A stretch of 64,000 bases of DNA from Bryoerythrophyllum caledonicum (GCA_963971425.1 OZ020517.1:30848734-30912733), one strand, 5' to 3'; shown: positions 11,964-25,176, counted from the first letter of the stretch. Made by a program: numbers and translations. Notes: a model not told the origin generated them from the letters alone.

Positions 11964-12035
11964 CCCTTTAACGCCACGGGATTCCTAGAGCCAGTGCTAT
12001 ACAGGCCCATTTTGGGCTTGTCCAACGTTAAAGGG
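11964..12035. mobile_element. 72-bp piggyBac-like micro-MITE
   Basis: TTAA, then CCCTTTAACG, a 52-bp core and CGTTAAAGGG, then CTAA (a mutated TTAA). The 10-bp inverted termini are perfect. TTAA flanks and CCC-starting ends are hallmarks of the piggyBac superfamily. Confidence 0.65.
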
Positions 12036-12201
12036 CTAATAGTTTTTTTTTTTTTTTTTTTTGACACAAGTAAAGAGAACCTTTACTGCAAAGGAAAAGG
12101 GGAGGGAAGACAAAAGACCAGGCAGACCCCGCCAGGTCCGGCGAGGCAGGGTAAGCGCCCGGACCAAGGTTAGAGGTTAGTAGGGTGGCTAATAGTTTTC
12201 A
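12033..12201 (-). mobile_element. LINE 3'-tail fragment with target duplication
   Basis: A poly-T tract (reverse-complement poly-A tail) is followed by about 130 bp matching the 3' end of the LINE at 32778: ACACAAGTAAAGAGAACC, TTTACTGCAAAG and AGACCCCGCCAGGTCCGGC. GGCTAATAGTTTT occurs on both sides, a 13-bp target-site duplication. This is a severely 5'-truncated insertion by target-primed reverse transcription. A SINE sharing the LINE tail is the alternative. Confidence 0.7.
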
Positions 12202-12912
12202 ACCAAATGTGTTCGCACTGATCATCTCACTCATGCAACAGCTACGAAATGCACACTTATTGAACAGAAATTGAGCAACAATAACAGAGATTTTGACCGG
12301 AATAAGTGCACTAGCCCGTTCAACATAAAGTTTGTTCCGAATCCACTTATTTTGAATAAGGGGTGCATCACACCCACGGTGACAGAGGTAAAAGAAATCT
12401 AGAACCTACGTCTCTCGATCTACCATCTCCATAATGAAAATAACGACGGGACTGAGGTGCCGACTAAAAGCAGCACTGAAGTGCTACTTTAAACTAATTC
12501 TTCTCTAATTCTAATGAAGATGTAAGGAGGAACAGGGATCGAGGCTCTAATTCTACTCTAAGGACTTCAACTTGCCTCTTCCATAAGTTCTCTTCCTTCC
12601 TATCGTCCAATGGTACACTGACCATAATCATCCATTCCTAACTAAGTGATTGATTAACGAACTCAAGCGTTAATTGTTTCCTGTGATCGACGAATTAGTG
12701 ACGTGAGCACCAAGCAGCACTCAACTGACTGTTGGAGGCTAGACTACAAAAAACAACATCGACTCGTGACGATGATGACACTCTCGGAGTGCTAGTAAAT
12801 TCTTGATCGGAACAGGGGAGAAAAAAAGATATCCCTGCAGCGGCAATGAGATCCCGGAAACAAGTTGAAGATGATGCGAAACCAGGAGAAGAGTTGGAGA
12901 CCGGTTCCTTGT
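12202..12912. other. Spacer downstream of the zinc-finger gene
   Basis: No coding signal was recognised. It should contain the 3' UTR and terminator of the minus-strand zinc-finger gene that ends at 12913. Confidence 0.4.
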
Positions 12913-13659
12913 CTAGACGGCGCAGGAGCTGCGGCCAAGGCGGAGTTCGAGGTCGAGAGTGTCCTCGTGCTCGTTCATCGCTTTGTTCAGACAGAAGGAG
13001 AATCTGGGGTCAGCTTGCGGCGGCCCAGGCTTGCAGTGTCTGGAGGACGATTTCTCGTACGGGTGGTAGGAGAGGCCGGTGCCGCGCGACGGCGCCCACG
13101 TGGAGAGAGTGATGGTATTGGTGAGAGTCTCGGACAGAATGCCGGGGATGCTCTGCAGGAGCGGAAGCTCCGAGGAGGAGGAAGAGATGGACTCCTGGGA
13201 GACAGGCGAGGAGGAGAGCGGCGTGGTGGAGGCCGAGCCCGAGTTGTGCGCCACGGATATTCCGGAGACGGACATGCTCGTGGGGGAGAGCAGCTCGACC
13301 GTGGTGGTTCCGTGGGAGAGGCGAGCGCTCGCGGAGCGCAGGGACGCGAGCTGGTTGGCGTGCGCGCGCTCGCGGCGATGCACGTTCATATGGCCGCCCA
13401 GCGCCTGCGCGGTGCGGAACTCGCGCTGGCAGAAGCTGCAGGAATAGGAGCGCGGGGGCCACTGCCCGCTGCTGGACGCGTCCTCCGCGAACGCGCGCAC
13501 CTCCCACGAGTCGTTGCTGTTGAGCGCCGCGGCCGCGCCCCCGGCGCTCGCCATTCGCTTGCTCCAGGTGCTGCCGCTGCCGCCGCACGCTGCGGCCGAC
13601 ACCCAACTGGCCATAATCGGCCACGCCTCCGTCGAGTGTTGCATGATGTGGGCCGTCAT
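12913..13659 (-). CDS. SUPERMAN-like single C2H2 zinc-finger repressor with EAR motif
   Basis: A single-exon gene of 248 aa. I chose the ATG at 13659 ([13 protein letters not shown]); the same frame is open upstream but lacks an ATG. One plant-type zinc finger lies at about residues 72-94 ([22 protein letters not shown]), with the invariant QALGGH that contacts DNA and a basic tail (RRERAHANQ). A Ser-rich middle follows, and the extreme C-terminus holds LDLELRLG, an EAR-type DLELRL motif that recruits TOPLESS co-repressors. This architecture is that of the SUP/RBE/KNUCKLES family of nuclear transcriptional repressors in organ development and cell division control. The paralogue cannot be assigned. 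GC content is much higher than in the surroundings, giving long open frames on the opposite strand that are shadows. Confidence 0.88.
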   Translation of the reverse strand: MTAHIMQHSTEAWPIMASWVSAAACGGSGSTWSKRMASAGGAAAALNSNDSWEVRAFAEDASSSGQWPPRSYSCSFCQREFRTAQALGGHMNVHRRERAHANQLASLRSASARLSHGTTTVELLSPTSMSVSGISVAHNSGSASTTPLSSSPVSQESISSSSSELPLLQSIPGILSETLTNTITLSTWAPSRGTGLSYHPYEKSSSRHCKPGPPQADPRFSFCLNKAMNEHEDTLDLELRLGRSSCAV

Positions 13660-14640
13660 TGTGAATAAGAAAGAAGCTGGTTGCACTAATTTCAAGACAC
13701 AATGATCCAATTCTTACGCCTCTACCTCAGACTCGACGCAAACACACGCTTCTGTCTGGTTGTCTAGACCTCGGACTCCTCTTGGTGACTCACGAGCCAG
13801 CAACTGGTGGTGATAGGAGTGATCCCGAGATGGAGCTACTTATCATATTTGGAGCGGATCCAGTGCGAATCGTTTTGAGGTCGGGCAGCTAGCAGCGAAG
13901 TCTTCTTATCCGAAGTCTTCGCCCCGAGCTTTGGGAAACGCGAGCATCCACGTGTAGGATACCAGAGAAGTGAAAGCTCGGGAATTTTGCCCTTCCCAGG
14001 ACTTGAACAGGCTTGAAGCGGGGACGCAGGGACCCCGAAGCGGACCTTGCGATGCCGAGAAAAGCCGGGAAAAGCCGATTCCATGTCTCCTGAGAATGTG
14101 GAAGAGGTGCATGCACAGCCTACTCCGCCTATCGGAGACGTCCAGGCAGGCCCGTGCATGGTCCCAGTCGGCACCCTCGGATCTGGGAACTCGCGCAAGA
14201 TCAGGCTCCACTCGTTATTTTAAACGCAATGTCACTCCAGTCAAACCCCGTTCAAACCACACTCTGATCCTGATTTCGATTCCGAAATGATTCTCCACTC
14301 TGTAAACTGAGTACATGCCACTGCACGGTTTAGATATACTTACTGTTGAGCATTTTCTGATATATGATGAATTCACTAAACGGCCCGTAATCCCCTCCAA
14401 CGCCTTCAATTCATCGATTCACTGTTAAAAAGATGGTAATTTTAAGTCATTAATAGTATGGTAATCCACACCGAGGTTGCCCACCAGCAGACCACCCCTT
14501 TCAAGCAGTGAATATGTGTTGCTTGCAGCCATGACTACATGACTGAGATCTTTTTAAATCCTAGATCTTGTCTGTTGCTTGGAGCCAAAACTACATGACT
14601 GCATGACTTGAAAGGCCCAGGATTGAACTGACTACACTAA
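13660..14640. other. Upstream region of the zinc-finger gene
   Basis: Probable 5' UTR and promoter of the minus-strand zinc-finger gene. The part at 13880-14220 is GC-rich and open in several frames, but no protein family is recognisable. The rest is AT-rich without features. Confidence 0.4.
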
Positions 14641-15478
14641 GTTTTGGTCAACAGGGGGGGGGGGGGGGTCCCTATCGCTGCCAGTGACACAGTGACGCTG
14701 AGTGTGTTGAAGGTGAATTGCTTTCCGGGAAATCTCTGTTTGGAGCTCATTCGCTGGTTCTACAGCAGCCGAGTGACATGGAGCCGTGGTCACTTTGCTA
14801 GTAATTCACTCCTAATGATTCACAGGGCATAAAACTTAGGACGCAACTCGAGAGTGCCGAGCGCTGCCCCTACAGTGAAATTTCAACAATTCAATACTCA
14901 CTGTGGATAGGTTATCACCGTCCCCGTCACCAGCAGTGCCGTGCAGACTGCAACCAAGGAGGGTTCGCTGCGCGTTCCGGAGAACGCCATCCGGTCCAGC
15001 ATAGGGGCAGGATACCTGGAGGGCGGGATTAAAAAAACTCCCCAAGAGGTGGCGCACGCGGCTCGCCGGGCCCCCTAGAAAAGACCCCGGAAGGCTCCCA
15101 CCGTCACTGCGTCGACCTGGCATTGGAGGAGGGGCTCCCCCAAAAAAACCCAGACTAGCAGTGCCAAGATGCCAACGGTTGGGCAGTTGAAGGCCTGGCC
15201 CAAATCCGGCAACAAACCGTTTTGGTAGTTGCAGCATCTAGAAACAACTGCCCTGCCCCGGCCCAAAACTTCGAGTTTACAGTTGGAATCTTCCGTTTTG
15301 GCCCCAATCAAGCTCCTATTTCTGACGACGAAGCCCCCTCGATATCTCCTCGCACCGGATTTTCAGATCCTCCCGGTGGTTATTTTGGACGATTCAACTG
15401 TCACGCTATTGACCGCAAGGCCGGTGAATTCTCCAAGTCTACGCTCCAGGCACTTTTGGTTTGACGTTTGTTCTCATT
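14641..15478. other. Unassigned GC-moderate stretch with poly-G tract
   Basis: A 15-base G run at about 14654-14668 is followed by DNA open on both strands. One frame near 15300-15420 (FQILPVVILDD) faintly resembles the end of a thioredoxin-fold domain, but there is no full domain, start or splice structure. Confidence 0.3.
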
Positions 15479-15704
15479 CACTGATTTTGATGTTTAGTGT
15501 CATGGGCAGTAAATGCCTTGTAAATGCTATCAGTTTTCACTCTTGATGAATATTTTTGCCGACTATGATCCTCTCTTTGAGTTGTATGGATTGTTGTGCT
15601 CTTAGTAAAAATTTATACCAAAAGTAAAAATTTATATCAAAAGTAAAAACTTACAGCATTTACAAGTCATTTAGTGCACATGATGCTAAACATCAAAATC
15701 AGTG
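15479..15704. mobile_element. Long-TIR MITE, family D, copy 1
   Basis: Begins CACTGATTTTGATGTTTAG and ends with the reverse complement. The inverted repeats extend about 55 bp (…AAATGCTTTAAGTTTTTAC type). A near-identical element is at 27713-27929. The centre shares AGATTGTTGTGCTCTTA-type sequence. Target duplications are not evident, so the superfamily is open. Confidence 0.8.
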
Positions 15705-16417
15705 TAGTGAGAAATCTTTGACGTGGTGACAACATTTAGTGATGCTGATATTAGTGAGTATTCTGAGATGGTTGAACTATACTCAGTATAACTTCCAAGG
15801 TGTGGTGATTTTCAGTGGTTACCATGCACTTGGCATGGATTTCGCAAAGTTCCCAGAACGGCTCACAAGGCACATGGTGTCTATTTTTGCCAGCTGCATC
15901 TTTCAAAAGGAGATAGCGATGCGTCGCGTGGCTCCTACGTTCTGGGACTCAAGCCCCATTTCTTTGGAAATCTTGCGTTCATATGAGTTCTATAAAATAT
16001 AGTAGGGTAAGCCCCCCTAAAACCGACAAGTTAAGGAATGTGCATATATGGAGAGAGGAGATAATTATACTTTTATTTTTCAGTGATAGCCAATAGAATT
16101 ACAATTTTAACCCAAGTGATTTCGTATTTTTTCGATGAAAACTGAATTAGTTATGAATTTTCAAACTGTGCAACCATGTTTAGTGGGTGGCTAGCAGTAG
16201 GTGCCCCCCATAACCAACCACCAAAAGTAAGGGTATTGACTTATGGCAAACCTCCATTTGGAGCTGAGTTGGTGGTAATGGGATGGAAGAAGGTTGGATA
16301 TACCCCCATTTTATAGGTGTTGGCTACGGGTTTTTTTGGTTACAGGGGCTTACCTTACATACTTTTAGACTAATGGATGCACAAAAAGAGAATGGTAGTT
16401 GGTACAGTCTAACCTCT
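15705..16417. other. AT-rich spacer, no gene seen
   Basis: No coding signal recognised. Confidence 0.4.
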
Positions 16418-17170
16418 TTAATCCCTAAATTTCCTTGACAGTTTCACATAAAAACCCCTTCAATTGTTAATTCTAGTGCAATGAGTATGGAAGGAAATAA
16501 AAAATTTGTATTTCTAGTTTAAATTGTAGGATCTTGTTTAAAACTTTATCAATGACATACTCTAAAAAATTCTTTAACTTTGACCACATGGATTGAAAGA
16601 TTATAGTATTTGAAGTAGGAAAAATGGTTCATTTTTGTCCTTGCGTTGAGTGGATCTGCAGACTTTGAATTCACTTGGTGTGAGAGTTTTGCACTCCATA
16701 CGGTCTAAATTTTATATCATCCTGTTGACCATGATAATAACTCCTTGTATACCAATTTTAAGAAGTAGAAAAAGGGTGTTGCATATTCAAAAAAATTGTG
16801 CAAGGAGTGGAGGTTCGAGAATTGCCAATTCACGTTTTAATTTGTTTTAGAACAAAAGATGTTTCTAAATGATCATCTGAGCAATCAATAAGAATTTTAA
16901 CACCACTTCTTGTGATTGAAAAAATAAAAAGTGAAAAATATGAAGATCTCAATGTTTTATGTGGGAAAATAGAAGTTTTTTTGGTTCCTTGCCCGACAAT
17001 GTGTGGCAAAGTGAGAAAGTCTTTGACTTGGGATAAAGTGCATTTTTGCTAATGACAAGAAATGTTTTTTTGACAATATGAATGGAAATAATATTACTAG
17101 CTAGTATTGAAAATCTCAAATTCACTAGAATGTCCTAGTAATAGTTTTTGGAGTTGTCCAACGTGCCCGT
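16418..17170. repeat. Diverged family-B-related repeat, copy 1 of a pair
   Basis: The order of conserved blocks is the same as at 18105-18850: CCCTAAA near the start, a TAGGATCTTG-like block, TTTGACCACATGGATTGAAA, AGAAGTAGAAAAAGGGT, CAATGTGTGGCAAAG and TTTTTTTGACAAT. Several blocks also occur in the family B elements at 11343 and 49715. It is an old relic without coding capacity. Confidence 0.5.
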
Positions 17171-17239
17171 ACTTGACAATTTTTTCTTTAAGATAGCATA
17201 ATTTTTCCTATAAGTCTAATGAGAATAAAAATTATACTT

Positions 17240-17400
17240 AGTGACATGTACCTCTTGTCTTCTTGCATCTTTGGACAAAATCTTAAGAATTGCAAATATA
17301 AATTGCAACCATGGGAATGTGCTCGAGACATGCAAAAGCCCACCTCGAGACCTTTTTCATTTAGAATTTAATATGACAAGTTTGGGAAACCAAAAAAGTG
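17240..17400. repeat. Dispersed repeat E (inverted partner at 26650-26915)
   Basis: CTTGTCTTCTTGCATC, AAATATAAATTGCAACCATG and AAAGCCCACCTCGAGAC recur, diverged and reverse-complemented, at about 26760-26915. Non-coding. Confidence 0.5.
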
Positions 17401-17962
17401 TTCCAATAGCAAGGTGTCACATAATTGTTAATATGACATTTATAACCTAGATGTCGTATTATTGTGGATTCATTCAAATGCATAGTAATAGATGTTTAAA
17501 GGTTGGCAAAAAGTATCTACAATATAAAAAAAAAGGTTGCCAAAAAGTATCTTCAAGATAGAAGAACCCAAATCCGTGATGCATGTATTCTCATTGTTCA
17601 CAACATGTTCCCAGCATGATAACATGTTCCCGATGCATTTATTCCCTCCACAATATGACAAAGTGGGGGTCTCAAAGTGTCATAATAATGAGTGTCATAG
17701 TCATATTATGGAGGGAGTTAAGGCTTCAAAGTTTGATTGTGCAAAAATGTGTCATATAATCGAGGTTTTGCATAATGGAATGTCGTCATAGAGAGGTTAG
17801 ACTCTATGCTTCATTGGTAAGCGATTGAATAGTGTTGAAAGTAAATTGAGAGAAGGATGAATAAGCTTTGTTTATATTTCATAGTTTTTTTTATTTATCC
17901 TCATAACATATAAGCACATTGCTAAAATTGTGTGTTTATGTACCTAGCAAAGTGTGTATTAA

Positions 17963-18104
17963 CCCTTAAAGGTCAAAAGGTGCTGCTCGTGGCTACAATT
18001 TTCTACATGCATGGTGTCATATTTAAACATGATAAGGTTTAGATATTGTAATGACCTCCCAATGAAAGATGTTAGTTGAAGAATCTTCAATCCAAAGGAT
18101 AAGC
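17963..18104. mobile_element. piggyBac-like MITE end (relative of 26422-26618)
   Basis: TTAA then CCCTTAAAGGTCAAAAGGTG. The following 130 bp aligns with the reverse complement of the complete 197-bp element at 26422-26618 (shared ACATGATAAGGT and AATGACCTCC blocks). The right terminus is lost or overrun by the repeat that begins near 18105. Confidence 0.5.
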
Positions 18105-18850
18105 CCTAAAGTTCCGTGATTTTACATTAACAACATTTTACAATGCTTTAAAAGTATAGAAGGAAAGCAAAAAACTTTGTTTCCATTTTTAATTGTCAGT
18201 AAGAACTTGATTTAGATTCATAAAATCACATGCTTGGAAAAAGTTCATAAAAATCGATCACATGGATTGAAAGATTATAGTGTTTAAAGTGAAGATGAAG
18301 GTTCTTTTTCTTCCCTATGTTCCTAGGATCAACAAAATTTGACTTCACTTGGCTTCAAAAATTTTCATTATACAAGGTCTAAATTATATACCATCATGCT
18401 TTACATGGTTACCGATTAGTTGCTTGTGTATCAATTTGAAAGCTAGGAGATGGATGAAGCATATTCAAAAAAAAAATTGTGCAAAGAATAGTGGCTCAAA
18501 AATCACCATTATAAGTTTGAGAATTGGATTTGTAGTAGAATAAAAATCCACTTCGTCAAAAAATGATTTTCTTACCACATCTTATTGTAGTAAAAACTAA
18601 AATCTAAAAAATATCAAAAACTCTAAGTTTTATGTGGAAAAGAAGAAGCTTTCTTGGTCCCCTATCCAACAATGTGTGAAAATGTTTATCTTGGATTAAA
18701 ATGGAACTTCATTAAAATGTTTGCACTCAAGATAAGATTTTTTGACAATCTTAAAGAAGATTATCATTTTTATCTATATTAAATAAGTTGATGATTCTGG
18801 AAGATTGTGGCAATAATATTGGAGCTGTTGAGTCCCCTTAGTTGCACTTA
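18105..18850. repeat. Diverged family-B-related repeat, copy 2 of a pair
   Basis: Same block order as 16418-17170, including ATCACATGGATTGAAAGATT and CAATGTGTG.AAA.TG. AT-rich and non-coding. Confidence 0.5.
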
Positions 18851-19017
18851 GAATAGCATTTTAATAAAAAATTATTAAAAAAAGATGTATTTCAAAAAAG
18901 TTATTATTAATATCCCACATCTTCAATAAATATTTCAAGAAGTTGTGATCAAAATTGACATTACATAAACTTGCCCAAAACGGCACAAGCCTCAAAAAGA
19001 AAAATGATCACGTAGTG

Positions 19018-19220
19018 TGTTACGAGTAGACACTCGTCTGGACTTACTAGTGCTTAGCAAAGAGGTAGTTAGAACGGTTGTGGTGTCTTCCTTATAGCAA
19101 GTGAGAGGAGGCCTTCCCTCTCACTTGTCATCTTGTTTACTTATGAATATTACTAAAGAATATCCTATAAGAAACCTTGGTTCATGATGTAAGAGCGTCG
19201 ACATGAATGGATTCCTAACA
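19018..19220 (+). repeat. 5' LTR of the chromovirus
   Basis: 203 bp, beginning TGTTACGAGTAGACACTCG and ending CCTAACA, near-identical to the 3' LTR. TG...CA termini as expected. Confidence 0.95.
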
Positions 19221-19634
19221 TTATGACAAGTCACGAGTGTTCACGCTCTTAGGAATCATGCAAGACATGAAGGCAAGAGGATGAGGCGGTAGGAAAAGAA
19301 AATTAGGGTTCGAAATTCCATGAGTATCAATGTCGGGATTTAAGGAGTGCTCGCAGGCTGCAAGCATTACAGAAGGAGATGTCGGATTCAAGCGCCATGC
19401 TGCAACGAGGTTTTCGATTGTCGTCACTGTCACAATGAAGCGAAGAACTCTAACGAGGTTGACGATTCAAAGCGCCACGAGATTCCGTGGCACCGTGTTG
19501 AGAAGGTTATCTATTCGCTATGTGATTATGAGCAAGATGTGAAGCAGAATTGGTGGTCGAGGCAACTATTTCCATTGTGATCATTGTGGTTCATGTTACA
19601 GCAACGCTCTCAAGAACGGACATCCTTGTGTTGA

Positions 19635-19990
19635 GAATTTTATGCACCAGAATTTTATATCGGAATTTTATATCGGAATTTTATATTGGAATTTTATATT
19701 GGAATTTTATATTGGAATTTTATATCAAAATTTTATCTCGGAATTTTATATCGGAATTTTACATTAGAATTTTATAATGGAATTTTATATCAGAATTTTA
19801 TATCGGAATTTTATATTGGAATTTTATATTGGAATTTTATATTAAAATTTTATCTTGGAATTTTATATCGGAATTTTACATCGGAATTTTATATCGGAAT
19901 TTTATAGCAGAATTTTATATTGGAATTTTATATCAGAATTTTATCAGAATTTTATACAGAATTTTATGCAGGATTATATCAGAATTTTAT
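19635..19990 (+). repeat. 13-bp tandem repeat in the retrotransposon leader
   Basis: About 25 copies of GGAATTTTATATC/T, with decaying single copies (CGAATTTTA) continuing to about 20180. It lies between the 5' LTR and gag and is not coding. Confidence 0.9.
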
Positions 19991-22900
19991 GGGAAGGTCA
20001 TCGGGATTGCTATGAGCCAGAAACGCAGTAATTCGACTGTGAAGTATCACCGAATTTTAGGTATGCACAATCACTTTATGTAATTCACGCCGAATTTTAT
20101 GTATCGTGATGGTGCATTTTAGGTATCGCCGAATTTATGGATCAGCACACCGAATTTTATAGATCAGCACACCGAATTTTTGCTCTCTTCGTTTAAAAAT
20201 TATTCAGGTGCAATATTGACGCAACGTATTACAGAAAATAAGGACCAGTAACCATGGATCAAGAAAGACTTAACACGGAAGGTGCCTCGCCTGTGCTGGA
20301 TGAAGTAGGGCCCGATTAGGCTATGTTTATACAACAACAGATTCAAAACATCTTCCAAGCGGCCATTCCTCATATGGTGCAACAAATTTTTGAGCGAGCA
20401 ACTCCTCCTCTTTTTCCACCGCTGCATGGTGGAGAAACCGCAGTATCAACTCCCAACATGTATCGAGGAGAATACCACCGCGGCAAGGAACTCAAGGTGG
20501 CGAAACCAGATAAGTTCACCGGCAAGAAGGGAGGAGAGGTGTACAAGTGGTTTGCCCAACTTCGTCTGGTTTTTCGAGGCAACCCTGACACTTATAATTA
20601 TGATGAAGACAAAGTAGCGTATGCTCTCTCCTACTTAACAGGGGCGGCCCAGAATTGGGCTATGCCCATCCTTCAAGCCTTGGATGAAGAAAGACCTCAT
20701 GATTTATTGCACAATTACGAGGCCTTCCGGGGAGCTATTGTGGCTGTTTACGGCGAGATAGACCGACGAGGCAATGCTGAGGACCGCCTTGCAAACATTC
20801 GACAGACTGGCGCCGTGGCTACTTATATCTCAACATTCAACGAACATGCAGCCCAAGTGGAGTGGAATGAGCCAAGTCTCGTGGCTCGGTTTTGCGCTGG
20901 TTTAAAGGACGACCTTCTCGACTCCATAGCAACCGCCGAGACTCAGCCTCGCACTCTCTAGGAATGGATGTCTATGGCTTCAAGAATTGACGATCGACTA
21001 TGCACGCGGCAACAACACCGGCGACCTATGGGGTCTACTTCGGCACCACGAGAATATGCTACACGATCCCGGTCACCTTCGACGTCAACCGGTCCCACTC
21101 CCATGGAATTAGATGCCACGTACACCGCATCCACGACTCTTGCTAAAATAGCGGCCGACAAATTGGAGTATCAACGTCAAGGAAGGTGCTGGGGGTCCGG
21201 GAAGATGGGCCACATACGTTCACGGTGTCCTACTAATCCTTCCAAGCCCCTTACGTTGGCTGCTACTGGCGATGAAGGCTCGGGAAAGGAGCAGCCCGGG
21301 ACTAAACACTTGGAAGCAGTACCCGGGCACTAATAAGGAGGCACATAATACACCTCTATGCCTAAACTCAAATGACTCTACTACATGTAACTACTCTTAT
21401 ATAAATAAAGAAAATTATATTTTGGCTTTATGTGTCCATGCTACCATAGATATGGAGAAACATCTGACAATGAATGTGCATATGAACAATGTGTCGGCCG
21501 TGGCACTTGTGGACTCCGGTGCAACGGGAGTGTTCATGCACCCCGACTTTGCCAAGCAATGTAATGCTACCATCAGGTTGAAAGCTACCCCGCGGAAGGT
21601 CCGCGTCATTGATGGCCGAATTATCAGTTCTAGATTCATCACTCACGAAACAACCGTGGACTTGACCGTGGGAGGTCATTAGGAGAAGCTACTTGTGGAC
21701 ATTACCAACACGGGGCGCTCCGACTGTATCCTTGGCACCCCTTGGCTTGTCCGCCATGATCCAACCATCCGGTGGTCTCAACAAAAGGTGTTGTTCGACT
21801 CTCTCTATTGCCAACATACGTGTTTTGGTGGCTTACTCCACGAGGAAGGCCACAAGGAGAAACCAACAAATTATCGACCACGAACGACCGCCCCCACCCG
21901 GGTGTCGGCGACAGTATTCCATCACTTAACACGGGAAGCAGCAATTTATTGCCTGGAGATTTCTGAGGTGACCTCTGTCGAGCCCGCACCTATTCCGATG
22001 GTTTTTGCAGACTTAAGCGATGCTTTCACTGAAGAGGCGGCTAACGAGCTTCCAAACCATGGCCCCGCGGACATGAAGATAGACTTCAAGGAAGGTCAGG
22101 AACCTCGAAATACAGGATTGTGCTCTATGTCCCCGATTGAGTTGGAGGAGCTTCGACGCTATCTCGAGGAAAACTTGGGCAAAGGGTGGATCCGGCGGTC
22201 CAAGTCCCCCGTTTCAGCCCCTATTGTTTTCGCCAGGAAGAAGGACGGCTCTATTTGATTTTGCGTAGATTATCGCAACCTCAACAATGTCACGGTGCGA
22301 AACCGTTACCCATTGCCCTTGATTCCCAAGCTCACAGACCGCCTAACTGGTGCAAAAATATTTTCAAAGCTGGATGTTCGCCAAGCTTATCATAGAATCC
22401 GCATGGCTCCTGGGCATGAATTCAAGACGGCTTTTAAAACTCGTTATGGGCTATATGAGTATTTGGTCATGCCATCTGGGTTAACCAATGCCCCGGCACA
22501 ATTCCAAGCTCACATGAAAAATATTTTCAGCTACCTATTAGACATCTCAGTGGTGGTTTACTTGGATGATATACTTATTTTTTCTACCAATTTAGAGGCT
22601 CACCAAGCCGTGGTTCGCGAGGTTTTGAAGAGATTACACAAGCATGGCCTTTATGCAACGGCGGCCAAGTGTGAATTTCATAAAGACTCAATCGAATTTC
22701 TGGGCATGACAGTATCTGCTAGCGGCCTTCAGATGTGTCAAGACAAAGTTCAAGTTATTAAGGATTGGCCAACTCCAACAACGGTGAAAGAACTCCAAGA
22801 GTTTCTTGCTTTTACAAATTTTTACAGACGCTTTATAGTGGACTATTCACACGTTGCAGTTCCCCTGACAAACTTAACACAAAAAGGCTAGTGTTTTCAG

Positions 22901-24961
22901 TGGACCCCTACGGCCGATGCTGCTTTCATAGATCTTCGGTCCCGGTTCCTCAAGGCCCCGGTATTAATCCACCCCAACTTCGAGCAACCATTTGTGGTAG
23001 AGATAGACGCTTCCGACACAGCCACCGGGGGCATCCTGTCTCAAAGGGGTGATGATGGACATCTTCATCCATGTGCATATCGGAGCTCTAAGATGAACCC
23101 AATTGAAAAAAACTATGACATTTACGACAAGGAACTTTTGAGCATTGTGCTAGCATTCCAGGATTGGCGCGTTTACCTAGAGGGCTCCCCCCACCAGGTT
23201 CGTGTCATTTCCAATCATAAAAACTTAGAACAATTTCTTTTTACAAAACATCTCAACAGGCGTCAAGCTCGTTGGTATGAGATGCTTTCGGCCTTTGATT
23301 TGGCCATCCACCACCGGCCAGGCTCTTTGAATGGAAGGACAGATGTATTATCTCGACGCGTAGATGTCACGGATGGGACAGATGAGGACCCTCGGCCTTT
23401 CTTGCGCCTAGCTTACTTGGAAAGACTTGAGCCGGTGTGGACCGACGCGCACATCTTTACTCAGATAAAGGCAAGCCTGAGAGAGGACTCCAAGCTTAGG
23501 CCAATATAGGCGTTCTTTGAAAGCAACCCGGAGGCAGCACCTGCAGACATTCGCCGTTGGTTCCAGGCTTACACATGGGAGGACGGCCTTCTCCGTTTCG
23601 AAGGGGCGGTTTTTGTTCCCGACCACGAGGAACTCCGCTGTCAGATTTTGCGCTTGCGCCACGACGCCCCTGCTGCAGGCCACCAAGGACGTGCCAAGAT
23701 CCTTGAGCTGGTGTCTCGGGATTTTTATTGGCCAACACTGTGCCGTTATGTTCACCGCTACGTCGATGGCTGTGACACCTGCCAACGTTCCAAGCCCACC
23801 CACCATGCTCGCTACAGGCTTTTGCAACCTATTTCCGCCGCCGACGCTCCTTGGAAAAAAGTAACAGTGGATTTTATTGTTAAACTTCCTATGAGCAGTG
23901 GTTATGATTCTATATTAGTGGTGGTGGACAAAAATACCAAGTTGGCTCACTTTATTCCTACGACAGAAACCATTGGTGCTAATGGCACGGCGTCACTATA
24001 TTTACAACACATATGGAAACTTCACGGTACTCCCCAAGACATTATTTCTGACCGGGGGACTATTTTTATCTCAAAGTTCATGCGCCGCTTATGTCAACTC
24101 CTATGTATTAATCCTTCTACAACTACGGCGTTCCATCCTCAATCCAATGGGCAAAAAGAAAGAATAAACCAGATCTTGGAACAATATTTGCGTATGTTCA
24201 CTACTCGACGTCAGGATGACTGGGCCGACTTGCTTCCGTTAGCAGAATTTGCATATAATAACTCCACTCATTCATCGACCGGCTTCTCCCCGTTTTATGC
24301 AACATACGGGTATCATCTTGTATTATCTTTCACTACTCCGACCTCGACCACCGTTCGGGCAGTAGAGGACCGCATAAGGCACCTTCAAGAGGTACACAAC
24401 GAGGTGAAGACTATGATCGACCTTGCAGGTGTGCGAGCCCGACACTATTACAACGAAGGAGTGCAGGTTCAACCCACATTCCAAGTTGGTGAGAAGGTAT
24501 TCCTACGACATGAGAATATTTCAACGACAGCTCCTTCCAAGAAATTGGCATCACGATTCCTCGGCCCATTTCCAATTATTGTCAGGCTTTCTAACTTGGT
24601 TTACAAGCTTAAGCTCCCCAAGACCCTCCGAATTCATGATGTGTTTCACGTCAATCTTCTACAGCGGCACCACGAGGACACCATCGAGGGGCGGCGTCGA
24701 CAACCTCCTCCGCCGATTATTACGCCCGACTGGGATGTTCAGTGGGAGGTTCATGCTGTCTTGGACTCTCGGGTGCACGGCCGGTGGCGGAAGCTACAGT
24801 ATTTAATCAGTTGGGAAGGATATGGGCCCGAGGAAAACTCTTGGGAACCAGTGGAGAATTTGCAGAATGCGGCTGACGCGGTTCGGGATTTCCACCGCTG
24901 GCACCCGGATGCAGTAGGATCAACCTTGCTTAGGAGGAGGGCCCGCAACCTTCGACCTTAC

Positions 24962-24973
24962 GGGGGGGGGTAA
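24962..24973 (+). promoter_or_regulatory. Polypurine tract
   Basis: A run of nine G residues immediately before the 3' LTR is in the correct place to prime plus-strand DNA synthesis in the family. Confidence 0.55.
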
Positions 24974-25176
24974 TGTTACGAGTAGACACTCGTCTGGACT
25001 TACTAGTGTTTAGCAAAGAGGTAGTTAGAACGGTTGTGGTGTCTTCCTTATAGCAAGTGAGAGGAGGCCTTCCCTCTCACTTGTCATCTTGTTTACTTAT
25101 GAATATTACTAAAGAATATCCTGTAAGAAACATTGGTTTGTGATGTAAGAGCGTCAACATGAATGGATCCCTAACA
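24974..25176 (+). repeat. 3' LTR of the chromovirus
   Basis: 203 bp, matches the 5' LTR with about seven differences, followed by the TAGTG target duplication. Confidence 0.95.

Noticed and set aside
12865-13702. Long open frames on the plus strand and in another minus frame across the zinc-finger gene (up to 267 codons)
   Set aside because: They overlap the well-supported C2H2 gene, are rich in Arg/Gly/Ala as expected from GC-rich shadows, and show no domain.
15222-15546. Nucleoredoxin/thioredoxin-like fragment
   Set aside because: Only a short ILPVVILDD-like match, in a frame without the catalytic region, start or splice sites.
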